64,000 nucleotides of DNA from Sphingobacterium sp. SRCM116780 (GCF_021442025.1 NZ_CP090446.1:2232001-2296000), one strand, 5' to 3'; positions 44,693-53,599 are shown, counted from the stretch's first letter. Notes: generated by a model from the letters alone, not told the origin. A program made the numbers and translations.

Positions 44693-45286
44693 ATGAATAG
44701 ATCTTTTCAGACCCTAGTCGTTACAATCCTAATGATTAATAGCGCCATGGCACAGGTAAAATGGACAGTCGATCCGACACATACACATGCAAGATTTAAT
44801 ATTACTCGTTTAGGCATTAACTTGATTGACGGACAGTTTACCAGAGTGAAGGGTTCTGTAGATGCGCCAAATAAAGAGAGCTTTGATAATGCAAAAATAG
44901 ATTTTACAATAGACGCCACCAGTATTGATACACATGTCACAACTCGTGATCGTGATTTAAAATCAGCTGATTTTTTCTATGCTGAACAATATCCTAATAT
45001 CACATTAAAAACGATTTCATTTAAAAAAGCTAAAAACAATAAGTATATATTAATAGCCGATCTAACCATCCGTGGCGTAACAAAGAAAGTTACTTTTGAT
45101 GTAACTCAAAATGGAGAAATCACGACAGATCAATGGGAAAAAACACGTGCAGACTTTACCGTTAAAACAACGATCAATCGTTTTGATTTTGGAATGAAAC
45201 ATACGAATAAGTTACCTTTCGGACTTGAATCGCTAACTTCAAATGTGAAAATTACCGTGAATACCGAGTTGGTATTGAATAAGTGA
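44693..45286 (+). CDS. YceI-family periplasmic lipid-binding protein
   Basis: A 197-residue exported protein with signal MNRSFQTLVVTILMINSAMA then QVKW. The mature part has the lipocalin-like YceI pattern: WTVDPTHTHARFNITRLGIN, SIDTHVTTRDRDLKSADFF and LTIRGVTKKVTFDV. Family members bind isoprenoid-type lipids in a beta-barrel; here the cargo is unknown. It ends in a terminator shared with a convergent SDR gene. Confidence 0.92.
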   Translation: MNRSFQTLVVTILMINSAMAQVKWTVDPTHTHARFNITRLGINLIDGQFTRVKGSVDAPNKESFDNAKIDFTIDATSIDTHVTTRDRDLKSADFFYAEQYPNITLKTISFKKAKNNKYILIADLTIRGVTKKVTFDVTQNGEITTDQWEKTRADFTVKTTINRFDFGMKHTNKLPFGLESLTSNVKITVNTELVLNK

Positions 45287-45298
45287 TTCATGCATAAT

Positions 45299-45335
45299 AA
45301 AAGGCTTTTAAGATAAGAAATCTTAAAGGCCTTTT
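45299..45335. terminator. Bidirectional terminator
   Basis: A 16-bp stem with one G-T pair (45299-45314 with 45320-45335) and a 5-base loop lies between the convergent YceI and SDR genes. Confidence 0.85.
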
Positions 45336-45337
45336 AT

Positions 45338-46123
45338 TTAAAATCCATTCATCATACCTCCATCCAACGGAATATTCGTTCCTGTCAAATAGTTGGCATA
45401 TTCAGAACAAATGAAACTAACCAAATATCCATATTCTTCTGGTTTACCCAATCGATTCATGGGTACTTGTTTCAATCGCAATGCTAAAGCTTCTTCATAC
45501 GAAATATGTAATCGATCGGCATCCATTTGCGTCAATGATTGAATACGTGCTGTATCAAAAAGTCCTGTCAATACATTATTGACTGTAATGTTATAGGAAG
45601 CAACGTCTTTCGCTAAGGATTTACTCCAGCTCATTAAGGCAGTTCGCACAGTATTGGATAAAACTAAAGTAGAAACGGGTTCTTTCACCGTCAATGAAGA
45701 AACATGGATAATTCGACCATACCCGCTTTCTTTCATATGCGGCAACGCCAATTCAGTTGTATAACAATGGGTTTTAAACAGCAGTTCAAATGCCTTTTGA
45801 TAATCATCCAATGTTTTTTCAGCAATTGTCCCAGCCTTTGGCCCTGGTGTGTTATTAATCAATATATCAACCACATGCTGTTTAAAATAAGTGGAAATTA
45901 TTTGCAAGTACTGTTCATAGTTATCAAAATCAACAACAAGATATTGATGTTGCTGCCCCCTACTCCTATCTAAAGTGGCTAATGTAGCGATTAACTTTTC
46001 TTCGTTTCTGGCCATCAACGTTACAGTTGCGCCATGCAAGGCCAATTGCTGCGCGATGGCCGCACCAATACCTCCTGAGCTAGCACCTACAAGGGCTTTT
46101 TTATCTGTTAAATCTATCTGCAT
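45338..46123 (-). CDS. Short-chain dehydrogenase/reductase-like protein lacking the YxxxK pair
   Basis: A 261-residue SDR. The cofactor motif reads VGASSGGIGAAIAQQL and the NNAG motif is NNTPGP. The catalytic Ser is present (SS at 142-143), but the usual Tyr and Lys read Ser156 and Arg160 (in LVLSNTVRTALMSW). The C-terminus GTNIPLDGGMMNGF is typical. Related FabG-like SDRs with an SNxxR replacement occur in other bacteria, so the fold is conserved while reductase chemistry is doubtful. It has its own consensus promoter, 16 bases before the ATG. Confidence 0.82.
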   Translation of the reverse strand: MQIDLTDKKALVGASSGGIGAAIAQQLALHGATVTLMARNEEKLIATLATLDRSRGQQHQYLVVDFDNYEQYLQIISTYFKQHVVDILINNTPGPKAGTIAEKTLDDYQKAFELLFKTHCYTTELALPHMKESGYGRIIHVSSLTVKEPVSTLVLSNTVRTALMSWSKSLAKDVASYNITVNNVLTGLFDTARIQSLTQMDADRLHISYEEALALRLKQVPMNRLGKPEEYGYLVSFICSEYANYLTGTNIPLDGGMMNGF

Positions 46124-46144
46124 GACCTCTGTTATCTAGATAAT

Positions 46145-46175
46145 CAAACTTAGATAAATTTGCGAGTATACGCAA
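46145..46175 (-). promoter_or_regulatory. Promoter of the SDR gene
   Basis: On the minus strand TTG (46175-46173), a 20-base spacer and TAAGTTTG (46152-46145). It shares a 19-base identical core with the pheT promoter. Confidence 0.78.
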
Positions 46176-46233
46176 TATAATTACACTGAAATAGAATAGG
46201 TAAATGATTGAGGTGGGTTATTGTCTTATACGT

Positions 46234-46262
46234 AAGAGCGTGATACGATTGATCACGCTCTT
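46234..46262 (-). terminator. Hairpin after the UbiB-type kinase gene
   Basis: A perfect 11-bp stem (46234-46244 with 46252-46262) with a 7-base loop lies 37 bases beyond the gene's end on the minus strand; the T-tract is short, so efficiency is uncertain. Confidence 0.6.
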
Positions 46263-46298
46263 CTATGTAAAGTCTTTATAAAGGAAATTGACTCCAAA

Positions 46299-47957
46299 CT
46301 AATCTTTATTTCTGGCGCGCAGCATGGATATAAATAAATAGATAGCTAAGGCAAAAGAAGATCCTAAAAATAGCCAAGCCCAAATAGGAATACCCCAAAA
46401 CTTAGGTTCTACATGCGCAATAATCACCATCCCCGCCAGCATATTCAAAGACAGCATCATAATCCCGATCACAATACGATTGACACCTTTTTTAAGAATC
46501 TGATTGAAGGATTTGGCACTGATTAAATGATGATTAAGCGTGAAATTACCCGTTTTTATCTGTCTAAAAACACTTCGAAGATCATCAGGAAGTTTTTCTA
46601 TGTCGCGAGCAAAAGCAAAAGCTTTATTTTTTCCCTTTTTAAATAAGTAAGCTGGATCCAAACGTTCCCGCATAATGCGGTTAGCGAATGGTTTAATACT
46701 TTTCATGATATTCAAATCGGGATTGAGATGACGACCAATTCCCTCCATCAACGATATTCCACGGATGAGTTGATAAATGTATTCTGGAAAATACAAACGG
46801 TTATTTCCAATGATTCTCCACAGTTTATTAAATAGAGATTCTAAGCTGATATCTCCTAATGATACATTATCGATCAGATCAAAGATCTCATATAAAGAGC
46901 GTTCAAATTTAGCACGATCAGGAATATGACTGACAATGGCAACATCTTCAATAATATCTGCCAAATGCGGGGCATTGGAAGAAACAGCAGCCTGAATAAA
47001 TCCTTCTAAGTTTTGTCTATCTATGGATAATAATTTACCCATATTACCAAAATCTATAAATGCTAATTTTCCATTTCGCATTACAATTAAATTTCCTGGA
47101 TGGGGATCTCCATGAAAGAAACCATGTACGATCACTTGTTCGAGGTAAAGATTGATACCATTGTCTACGATCTCTTCCAAGTCTAATCCTAGCTCCTTTA
47201 ACTTCGCTTTATCGGTTACCTTGATACCATCCATATATTCCATCGTCAAGACACGATCAGAACTTACTGCAGGATATACTTTAGGGACTACAATTTTGCT
47301 GTTTCCTTTAAAATTTTTAGCAAATCGTTCGATATTATAGCGCTCGTTAAGCAAGGAAATCTCTTCCTCCAATGTCGCTGCGAAAGAGTCAACAATTAAA
47401 GGTAGATTTAGATTTTGTAGCGGTTCACTATAACCAACCAGTATACGCGCGATATCCCTCATCAAAGCCAAATCGGTCTTCAGTACTTCGTCAACATGTG
47501 GTCTTCGCACCTTAACGACAACTGCTTTACCATCCAATAAATTCGCTTTGTACACTTGAGAAATAGACGCTGCTGCAAAAGGTTCTGAGTCAATATGAGA
47601 AAAATGCTCTTCGAAATGGATATTTAACTCTTCCTCTAAATAACTTTTGATATCGATCGAAAACGGATCAACGCGATCCTCCAAATACTTCAGTTCGTCA
47701 ACCAATTCTTTTGGTAGCAACCCCTCACGTGTAGAGGCCGATTGCCCGAGTTTCACAAACGCAGGGCCCAATTCCTCCAACGTCATCCGAATACGTCTGT
47801 AAACAGAGATATTCGCTACATCGACACCTTTTTCTAGATGAGTTTGTTTCGTATTCCAAGGAAGTCTGGTCAATATATCACGAAATCCATACTTAGCTAA
47901 TACACTAATAATATGAGAACTCCGTTGCAGTTTTTTAGCAGGATTGTGCATGATCAT
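46299..47957 (-). CDS. ABC1/AarF/UbiB-family protein kinase-like protein
   Basis: A 552-residue atypical kinase linked in other bacteria to quinone synthesis or lipid handling. The family KxGQ motif appears as FVKLGQSASTREGLLP, the Ala-rich loop as PFAAASISQVYKANL, the catalytic region as HGFFHGDPHPGNLIV and the metal site as AFIDFGNMG. Two C-terminal membrane helices (VIGIMMLSLNMLAGMVIIA and WAWLFLGSSFALAIYLF) anchor it, as in UbiB. Start is either of two close ATG codons (47957 or 47951). It stands alone. Confidence 0.92.
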   Translation of the reverse strand: MIMHNPAKKLQRSSHIISVLAKYGFRDILTRLPWNTKQTHLEKGVDVANISVYRRIRMTLEELGPAFVKLGQSASTREGLLPKELVDELKYLEDRVDPFSIDIKSYLEEELNIHFEEHFSHIDSEPFAAASISQVYKANLLDGKAVVVKVRRPHVDEVLKTDLALMRDIARILVGYSEPLQNLNLPLIVDSFAATLEEEISLLNERYNIERFAKNFKGNSKIVVPKVYPAVSSDRVLTMEYMDGIKVTDKAKLKELGLDLEEIVDNGINLYLEQVIVHGFFHGDPHPGNLIVMRNGKLAFIDFGNMGKLLSIDRQNLEGFIQAAVSSNAPHLADIIEDVAIVSHIPDRAKFERSLYEIFDLIDNVSLGDISLESLFNKLWRIIGNNRLYFPEYIYQLIRGISLMEGIGRHLNPDLNIMKSIKPFANRIMRERLDPAYLFKKGKNKAFAFARDIEKLPDDLRSVFRQIKTGNFTLNHHLISAKSFNQILKKGVNRIVIGIMMLSLNMLAGMVIIAHVEPKFWGIPIWAWLFLGSSFALAIYLFISMLRARNKD

Positions 47958-48066
47958 CTATTTCGATAAAGGTATTGAAGTTACAAAAACCCTGCCTACA
48001 AAGCCAATATCCCCATAATATTTCCACATCCTTAATTTTACCGAATTGTTCATTGAACACTTTCTT

Positions 48067-48711
48067 TTACAGCTCTTCATCTAAAGCATCTATATTGCTT
48101 TTAATCATCTTTAAAAACTTGCCATAGTAATAATAACTCATCAATTCAAGGCAAATAATGAGAAATACAAGACTTACGACTAGACCCAATCCAATAAAAA
48201 CGAGAAATGATGGATTGTTATGCCAAGTATCAGAAAAATGATAAATCTTTTCCAACCATTCTCCTGCATGTCCCAAAGAGAAAAAGATAAAAAACATAAC
48301 TAAGCCTTGAGGAATTAACAAATAAGAAGACATTTTATACGTTTCTATAGAAAACTTCAAATCGTAATACAACTTTAAAAGATTCTCTCGAGAAGTTAAT
48401 AGCTCAAATTGTTTGGTACTTTTATAAAAATAGTAAAATCGTTTATAATAAAACATGCTCCCAAATCCCAGTTGTAAAAGCAAAAAATAATAGATCACTT
48501 TGACATAACCGGTGATTTTATAGAGTTCAATATTAGGCAGCACAATTAAAAAAAGCATTGCACATACCCAGGATATAAATTCAAACTTAATATTCTTCCT
48601 TAATTTCACAAGAATATTACCCACCGATTTATAGTGATTAAGATTTGGATTAACTTCGAAATTATCTTCCGATTGTTTATTCCATTGTTCCTTTAATTCA
48701 TCAAAATTCAT
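48067..48711 (-). CDS. Four-helix membrane protein paired with an ECF sigma factor, possible anti-sigma
   Basis: A 214-residue protein with a short cytoplasmic N-terminus (MNFDELKEQWNKQSEDNFEV) and four membrane helices (about residues 45-65, 68-90, 125-145 and 168-195). Its start overlaps the sigma factor gene by 11 bases. The position and the DELKxxW-type N-terminus are common for putative anti-sigma partners in Bacteroidota, but there is no recognisable zinc anti-sigma motif. I infer that it holds the sigma factor at the membrane. Confidence 0.65.
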   Translation of the reverse strand: MNFDELKEQWNKQSEDNFEVNPNLNHYKSVGNILVKLRKNIKFEFISWVCAMLFLIVLPNIELYKITGYVKVIYYFLLLQLGFGSMFYYKRFYYFYKSTKQFELLTSRENLLKLYYDLKFSIETYKMSSYLLIPQGLVMFFIFFSLGHAGEWLEKIYHFSDTWHNNPSFLVFIGLGLVVSLVFLIICLELMSYYYYGKFLKMIKSNIDALDEEL

Positions 48712-49204
48712 AACCTTGTGTTTTAATAATCTGTTGTAGTTTTTCTTTCGTACGATTCAATTTCACACGTGCATTTACTTCCGAAATACCTAAGTTCGTC
48801 GCGATATTACGATGACTCTGCCCTTCCAAAAAAAGAAAAATCAATGCTTTCTCCACGGCATTCAAATGTTGAACAGCTTGGTAAAAATAACGTAATTGTT
48901 CTTCCTTTTTTTCAAAATCAAACTCTTCCACAATATCGTGATCTTTCGTAAGCTCATGTTGATCTGGTCTTCGCTTTTCTTTCTTCAGATAGATCAGAGC
49001 TGTATTGATCGCAACGCGATATAGCCAAGTGGAAAATAAGCTTTCTTCTCTGAAAGAACCATAAGAGCGCCATAACTGCATAACAATTTCCTGAAACAAA
49101 TCTTGCTGGTCTTCTAAATTGTCCATATACATACGAGACACTTTGATGATAGCACCTTTGTTCTTTTCTATTTGACTTAAAAATTGCTGTTCGTTTAGTT
49201 TCAC
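48701..49204 (-). CDS. ECF-type RNA polymerase sigma factor
   Basis: A 167-residue sigma-70 family factor. Region 2 is visible as YMDNLEDQQDLFQEIVMQLW and FSTWLYRVAINTALIYLKK; region 4 as LNAVEKALIFLFLEGQSHRN followed by IATNLGISEVNARVKLNRTK, ending with a helix-turn-helix. It forms an operon with the downstream four-helix membrane protein. The signal it answers is unknown; no autoregulated promoter was recognised. Confidence 0.92.
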   Translation of the reverse strand: MKLNEQQFLSQIEKNKGAIIKVSRMYMDNLEDQQDLFQEIVMQLWRSYGSFREESLFSTWLYRVAINTALIYLKKEKRRPDQHELTKDHDIVEEFDFEKKEEQLRYFYQAVQHLNAVEKALIFLFLEGQSHRNIATNLGISEVNARVKLNRTKEKLQQIIKTQGYEF

Positions 49205-49345
49205 ATTTAAATTTTTAGCCTATTGGCTCATAAATTCTTTTAATTTATAGAATTAGTACGGTATTTTTAGAAATGTTACACAAAAAATAATAATATAAAA
49301 TTCTATTTTATTGACTAATTTAGTTCAATACCAAAGGTTATTCAT

Positions 49346-49786
49346 ATGGATAAAATATTTTTTAAGGGGCAGGTTCTTTGGGCACAGATTGACGCCAATA
49401 GACATTTACGTCATTCTGCTTATGCAGATTTTTGTGCGCAAGCTCGAAGCAATATGTTAAATAGTATCGGCTTATCTTTAACGGAATTTGCTATTCACCG
49501 TATTGGTCCAATCTTATTTAGAGAAGAGCTTCTGTACCATCGGGAAATTCACTTGGATGAAGAGATTTATGTGGAGGTAGAATTGACCCAGTTTAATGCG
49601 ATCAATAGTCGCTTTTCTTTCAGACATCTTGTATTTAAAGCCGATGGAACCAAAAGTGCAACGGTGCATGTAGACGGTGCATGGTTAGATTTAGAAAAAA
49701 GAAAACTAACAACAATCCCAGCCGAATGGCAAGATTTCATTCATAAAATACCGAAATCAACAGATTATATAGAAATTAATGAATAA
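49346..49786 (+). CDS. Acyl-CoA thioesterase (hotdog fold, 4HBT type)
   Basis: A 146-residue hotdog-fold protein. The 4-hydroxybenzoyl-CoA-thioesterase-like start reads VLWAQIDANRHLRHSAYADF, where the Asp and the following His-rich turn correspond to the active region, then RIGPILFREELLYHREIHLD and the FRHLVFKADGTKSAT strand. It probably hydrolyses acyl-CoA esters. It is a single gene that converges with hsp20 across a terminator. Confidence 0.82.
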   Translation: MDKIFFKGQVLWAQIDANRHLRHSAYADFCAQARSNMLNSIGLSLTEFAIHRIGPILFREELLYHREIHLDEEIYVEVELTQFNAINSRFSFRHLVFKADGTKSATVHVDGAWLDLEKRKLTTIPAEWQDFIHKIPKSTDYIEINE

Positions 49787-49791
49787 AAAAA

Positions 49792-49820
49792 AGCCTCTAG
49801 CATAAAATACGCTAGAGGCT
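49792..49820 (-). terminator. Terminator of hsp20 (may serve both strands)
   Basis: A perfect 10-bp stem (49792-49801 with 49811-49820) has an A-run on its left, giving a T-run for the minus strand after hsp20. Confidence 0.85.
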
Positions 49821-49838
49821 CAACACTAAAACTAAACC

Positions 49839-50282
49839 TTATTTAACTTCAATTAATCTTTTTGCAATGATTGCATCTTCTTTCTTACCTACCGTTACTG
49901 CTAAGATACCTCCTTCATAACTCGCATCGATACTGTTGTAATCCACTGTATCTGGTAATGTAAATGATCTTGAAAATGAAGAGTAATTAAACTCTTTTTT
50001 ACTATACAATTTTTCTTCACTTACAGACTCTTCTTTTTTATCCGCTGAGATTGTGATTACTTTTTTATCCACATTGATTTTGAAATCTGATTTCTCCAAT
50101 CCTGGAGCAGATAATTCAATACGATAAGCTTTCTCTGTTTCAGAAATATTAACTGCAGGCACTCTTGCAATTAAACGATCTGAAATGAAAGAATCATTAA
50201 ATAAGTTATCAAATACTGTACTTACAAATGGATTTACAGAATCTGTATTCAAACTTTTTGTTGGAAATTTAATTAATGCCAT
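49839..50282 (-). CDS. Small heat shock protein, Hsp20/alpha-crystallin family
   Basis: A 147-residue chaperone that holds unfolding proteins. The alpha-crystallin domain spans about residues 40-145: VPAVNISETEKAYRIELSAP, GLEKSDFKINVDKKVITISA, and FSRSFTLPDTVDYNSIDASY with the conserved AxxxxGxLxV-type end (SYEGGILAVTVGK). A strong ribosome-binding site, AAGGAGG (50296-50290), seven bases before the ATG, is unusual in this phylum where such sites are weak, and suggests high expression. An inverted repeat at 50376-50413 lies upstream. Confidence 0.95.
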   Translation of the reverse strand: MALIKFPTKSLNTDSVNPFVSTVFDNLFNDSFISDRLIARVPAVNISETEKAYRIELSAPGLEKSDFKINVDKKVITISADKKEESVSEEKLYSKKEFNYSSFSRSFTLPDTVDYNSIDASYEGGILAVTVGKKEDAIIAKRLIEVK

Positions 50283-50682
50283 TTTTTATCCTCCTTAATA
50301 TTTTTATTTTTTTAAATCAATTTCTAAGATTATTTCAATTCTTATACCAAAACAGCTTCCCTTATATTTTACAGACATTTTGTCTTAAAAATATTTTAAC
50401 AAAAGACAAAATGACACCTCAAAAGTCTAATAAAAGATTAACCAACTGAAAATCAAAACTTTTTTATTCCTATTTTTTTTAATCATAAACTATTCTAATT
50501 AGTTCCTTTTAATAAGTTATTGACCATAGCACCAATCATGGTTATAGAAAATGGTCTAATTTCTAATAAAAACCTGTTTACGAGTGTTTATTGAAAGTCA
50601 ATATGCTAAATAAATATGCAACGTAAGATGATCTTAATCACAATTATATTCTTTAACTTTATCGCCCTAATACATGTAAACA
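50283..50682. other. Intergenic region between hsp20 and a divergent lipoprotein gene
   Basis: The 400-base stretch holds the hsp20 ribosome-binding site and the inverted repeat at 50376-50413. No reading frame or clear consensus promoter was seen; either heat-shock-type promoter motifs are used or the promoter is weak. Confidence 0.5.
50376..50413. promoter_or_regulatory. Inverted repeat upstream of hsp20
   Basis: CATTTTGTCTT at 50376-50386 is the exact reverse complement of AAGACAAAATG at 50403-50413, 11 bp each. It begins 94 bases upstream of the hsp20 ATG. It could be an operator for a heat-shock repressor. Confidence 0.45.
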
Positions 50683-51153
50683 ATGAATAAAGGATCTACC
50701 ATCATTTTAGTTTTACTTTTATTATGTGCTTGTCAAACTCAATATGCAGACCGTGGAAACAAAAAATCAAATCATAATTTTGATTTTATTATTGGCTCTT
50801 GGAAGAGAATCAATGAAAAAGAAGGGAAAGAGACTTTTGAAATCTGGAGAAAAAAAAATGATTCCACGTACGTTGGAACTAGTTTTACATTAAAAGACAA
50901 GGATACCATCTGGAAAGAAAATGTCATTTTATCCCCAATCAATAAAAAATGGTATTATCAAGTAACAGATGCTAAGAAAACAGCAACTAACTTTGCACTA
51001 ATTAAAAGCACAACAACATCTTTTACCTGTGAAAATCAACAAAATGATTTTCCTAAAAAAATTACATATAAGAAAAGAAATGATCATTTCTTTGCAGAAA
51101 TATCGGATGCGAAAATGAAGATTGATTTCCTTTTTGCACCACTTCATAACTAG
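50683..51153 (+). CDS. Lipoprotein, DUF6265-like
   Basis: A 156-residue lipoprotein: signal MNKGSTIILVLLLLCACQTQ with lipobox LCAC. The mature part opens with FDFIIGSWKRINEKEGKETF then EIWRKKNDSTYVGTSF, the W-E-W pattern seen in DUF6265 proteins, and continues as a beta-rich small barrel. Function is unknown. It is a single gene. The family call is from pattern memory. Confidence 0.6.
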   Translation: MNKGSTIILVLLLLCACQTQYADRGNKKSNHNFDFIIGSWKRINEKEGKETFEIWRKKNDSTYVGTSFTLKDKDTIWKENVILSPINKKWYYQVTDAKKTATNFALIKSTTTSFTCENQQNDFPKKITYKKRNDHFFAEISDAKMKIDFLFAPLHN

Positions 51154-51251
51154 CAGACTATGTGGCAGATAATCTTTAATTTGTTACATCCTCCACGTAC
51201 AAAAACTATTTATATCATTCATTTGTTGTAAAATCAAAAAAATAAATTCAA

Positions 51252-51665
51252 TTGGACAAGACTATTAGCAAAAAACTTTGTTTATTCCAACATATCGCGC
51301 GTCTGCTAATGGGCGGAGTTATGTTACTCGCAGGTATTGGACATCTTACTTTTGCCAGAGTTGAGTTTCAGGCACAGGTTCCGCAGTGGATACCTGTAGA
51401 TGTTGATCAGGTGGTTATCCTCTCAGGTTTTGTTGAGATTTTATTAGCCATCCTGATTCTGACCGTCGGACATCGTAAAACTTGGGTTCCTACTTTAATA
51501 GGATTATTTTTCATTGCTGTATTTCCAGGTAACTGGGAACAATATATCTACCACCGAGATGCTTTTGGTTTAAATACAGATACATTAAGAATAGCTCGGC
51601 TTTTCTTTCAACCCATACTGATTTTCTGGGCACTCTGGTCTATGGATGCTCTTATAAAAAAATAA
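51252..51665 (+). CDS. DoxX-like small membrane protein
   Basis: A 137-residue protein with about four hydrophobic segments, including ARLLMGGVMLLAGIGHLTF, VVILSGFVEILLAILILT and the second-half IGLFFIAVFPGNWEQYIYH. The pattern matches DoxX-type membrane proteins. The start is TTG at 51252; the first internal ATG would lose the first helix. It is eight bases upstream of a methyltransferase gene, so the two probably form an operon. Confidence 0.7.
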   Translation: MDKTISKKLCLFQHIARLLMGGVMLLAGIGHLTFARVEFQAQVPQWIPVDVDQVVILSGFVEILLAILILTVGHRKTWVPTLIGLFFIAVFPGNWEQYIYHRDAFGLNTDTLRIARLFFQPILIFWALWSMDALIKK

Positions 51666-51673
51666 AAAAGGCG

Positions 51674-52456
51674 ATGAACTGGAATCCGGAAATATACAAT
51701 CAATTTAAAACTGTTCGCTACCAACCCTTTTATGATTTGATTCAACTCATCTCAACAGAAATAGGACAAAACTGTATTGATATCGGATGCGGTACAGGCG
51801 AGCAAACCTATATTTTAGCGAATACATTCAACGATTCTTATTTCTTAGGAATTGATCCATCGGACGCCATGTTGTCAAAGTCTGCGGACTTAAAAAATGA
51901 ACGATTAATATTTAAAAGTGCGACGACAGAAGATATTATCGCTACGCAACAAACTTGGGATTTGATATTCAGTAATGCCGCTTTACAATGGTCGGATAAT
52001 CATGAAAAAATATTTCCAGAGTTATTAAAATTATTGAATGAAAAAGGTCAGTTTGCGGTACAAATGCCAATGCAACATGACAATATGCTCAATCAACTAT
52101 TACTCACATTAGTACAAGAAGAGCCTTTTAAAACTTATTTGGATAGATGGGTAAGGGAATCCCCCGTTTTATCTATTGATCAATATGCTCAAATACTCTA
52201 TAACGGCGGTTTAGAGAATTTGCAAATCATTCAAAAAGTGTATCCAATTATTGCGAACAATACACAAGAACTTGTTGATTTTATATCTGGATCAGCCTTA
52301 ATTCCTTATCTGGACAGATTAGAGGAGAATCAGCAAGAAGAATTTATAAGCGAATATAAAAAACGTATTGATCAGCAATTCCCAAAATTTCCTGCCCTAT
52401 ATGCATTTAAGCGTCTATTACTTTATGGTAGAAAAATAGAAGTGTTAAACTCATAA
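51674..52456 (+). CDS. Class I methyltransferase, trans-aconitate methyltransferase-like
   Basis: A 260-residue SAM-dependent enzyme. The start MNWNPEIYNQFKTVRYQPF is like that of Tam (WNPxxYxxF), and the SAM motif is CIDIGCGTGEQTYILA with the acidic LGIDPS; later DLIFSNAALQWSDNHEKIFP matches Tam-type motif IV. Tam proteins methylate trans-aconitate; the true substrate here is not known. It converges with the TPMT-like gene. Confidence 0.8.
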   Translation: MNWNPEIYNQFKTVRYQPFYDLIQLISTEIGQNCIDIGCGTGEQTYILANTFNDSYFLGIDPSDAMLSKSADLKNERLIFKSATTEDIIATQQTWDLIFSNAALQWSDNHEKIFPELLKLLNEKGQFAVQMPMQHDNMLNQLLLTLVQEEPFKTYLDRWVRESPVLSIDQYAQILYNGGLENLQIIQKVYPIIANNTQELVDFISGSALIPYLDRLEENQQEEFISEYKKRIDQQFPKFPALYAFKRLLLYGRKIEVLNS

Positions 52457-52470
52457 TACCCAATATTCTT

Positions 52471-53103
52471 TTACTCCCCTAGCTTGATCATATTTATAAA
52501 AACTTCGGCGCCCTCTCTAGATTTGATGCTGTTGTCGCATTTTTCCATCTTCTTAATAGCAAAGAACGGTGAAAAAATAAGCTGATATTCGACTGTATTT
52601 CCTCCGAATGGTGGTCCAGGTTGTGTAAATGTTTTATCAAAAAGTAATCCGACAATCTTTCCATGAGTATGAAGTAATGATGCTGCAGTTTCAGCATATT
52701 CTTTTCGCTTCAAAACTGGTATTGCACAAAAAAAAGTTTGTTCAATCAACACATCGTATTTTCCTTTATGCTGAAAAAAGTCTTCACATAATACCTTTAC
52801 AAACTGATTTCCTGCAAATTTATCCTCCAATCTTCTTACCGCTTCTGGAGCAATATCGATCAAAGTAATATTTGTGAAGTTATTTTCGAGTAAATAGGCT
52901 GCTTCATATGCATTTCCGCATCCTGGGATTAAAATAGCTGCATCCTTGTTTTCGTATTGACTCATATACTGTTTAATCGCAGGTGACGCATAACCGATAT
53001 CCCATGCTATTTGATTGTTTTCCCATCGTGCATCCCAATATTGCTGATCTAAGCAATGACCATCCGTTGTTAAACCACATGGTATCTCCTTGTTCTTTTC
53101 CAT
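52471..53103 (-). CDS. TPMT-family methyltransferase
   Basis: A 210-residue enzyme of the thiopurine S-methyltransferase superfamily. Seen are YWDARWENNQIAWDIGYASP, the SAM-binding ILIPGCGNAYEAAYL with the acidic LIDIAPEAV, and YDVLIEQTFFCAIPVLKR. Bacterial members methylate thiols, halides or metalloids such as selenium and tellurium. Single gene with no clear promoter. Confidence 0.83.
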   Translation of the reverse strand: MEKNKEIPCGLTTDGHCLDQQYWDARWENNQIAWDIGYASPAIKQYMSQYENKDAAILIPGCGNAYEAAYLLENNFTNITLIDIAPEAVRRLEDKFAGNQFVKVLCEDFFQHKGKYDVLIEQTFFCAIPVLKRKEYAETAASLLHTHGKIVGLLFDKTFTQPGPPFGGNTVEYQLIFSPFFAIKKMEKCDNSIKSREGAEVFINMIKLGE

Positions 53104-53495
53104 ATTATTTAAGTTTATTAATGCATGAATTTGTATAGGGGTCTTAATTTAAGCAAGTCAGTTTCGTCACTACATCTGATCAATACTTCCAATGTATTAA
53201 CCATCAGTGCACATAAACAAATATAGTTGAAACGGAAATAAATTGGGCTACTTAAATTGACAAAAGAATGGAATAATTCCTTTCACACAATTATGACAAA
53301 TATGAAATTCAATTCGGTATAGAAGGACGATATAAAAGTAGGCTATAGGAAAAAATCTGTAGGTAATTTTGACAAATTAATACGGCAAAAGATCAAAAAG
53401 TAAAGACATCGCTACAAGATATAAACGGATTTATTATGATTCAGGATGGGAATATCATCGTTTTGTCATGAAATAAAATAATTACAAAATTTCTT
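53104..53495. other. Gene-free stretch with possible decayed coding sequence
   Basis: No intact gene. A short run at about 53395-53470 reads like a fragment of protein (QDINGFIMIQDGNIIVLS), and similar coding-like runs with stops in between lie around 53290-53390, so this may be a gene remnant. The next feature is the first small-RNA copy. Confidence 0.35.
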
Positions 53496-53599
53496 TTGCT
53501 TAGTGTACAAATAACACTTATATTTGTATCATCATAATTTAGGTTTATAATTGGTTATAAAGGTTTTCATTCTCCCCGTTTGAAAACCTTTTCTTTTTA
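53496..53599 (+). ncRNA. Candidate small RNA, copy 1, with promoter and terminator
   Basis: TTG (53496-53498), a 20-base spacer and TATATTTG (53519-53526) make a consensus promoter. Transcription from about 53532 would give an RNA of about 67 bases ending in a perfect 11-bp hairpin (53559-53569 with 53581-53591), loop TTCTCCCCGTT, and a T-rich tail. No ATG is present in the transcript. Near-identical DNA recurs at 56073-56177, differing by one substitution and one 1-base indel between the promoter boxes, plus the terminal bases. Confidence 0.72.

Noticed and set aside
53083..53495. Beta-lactamase-like remnant suspected upstream of the first small-RNA copy
   Set aside because: Only about 18 coding-like residues in a row are visible, not enough to name a family.
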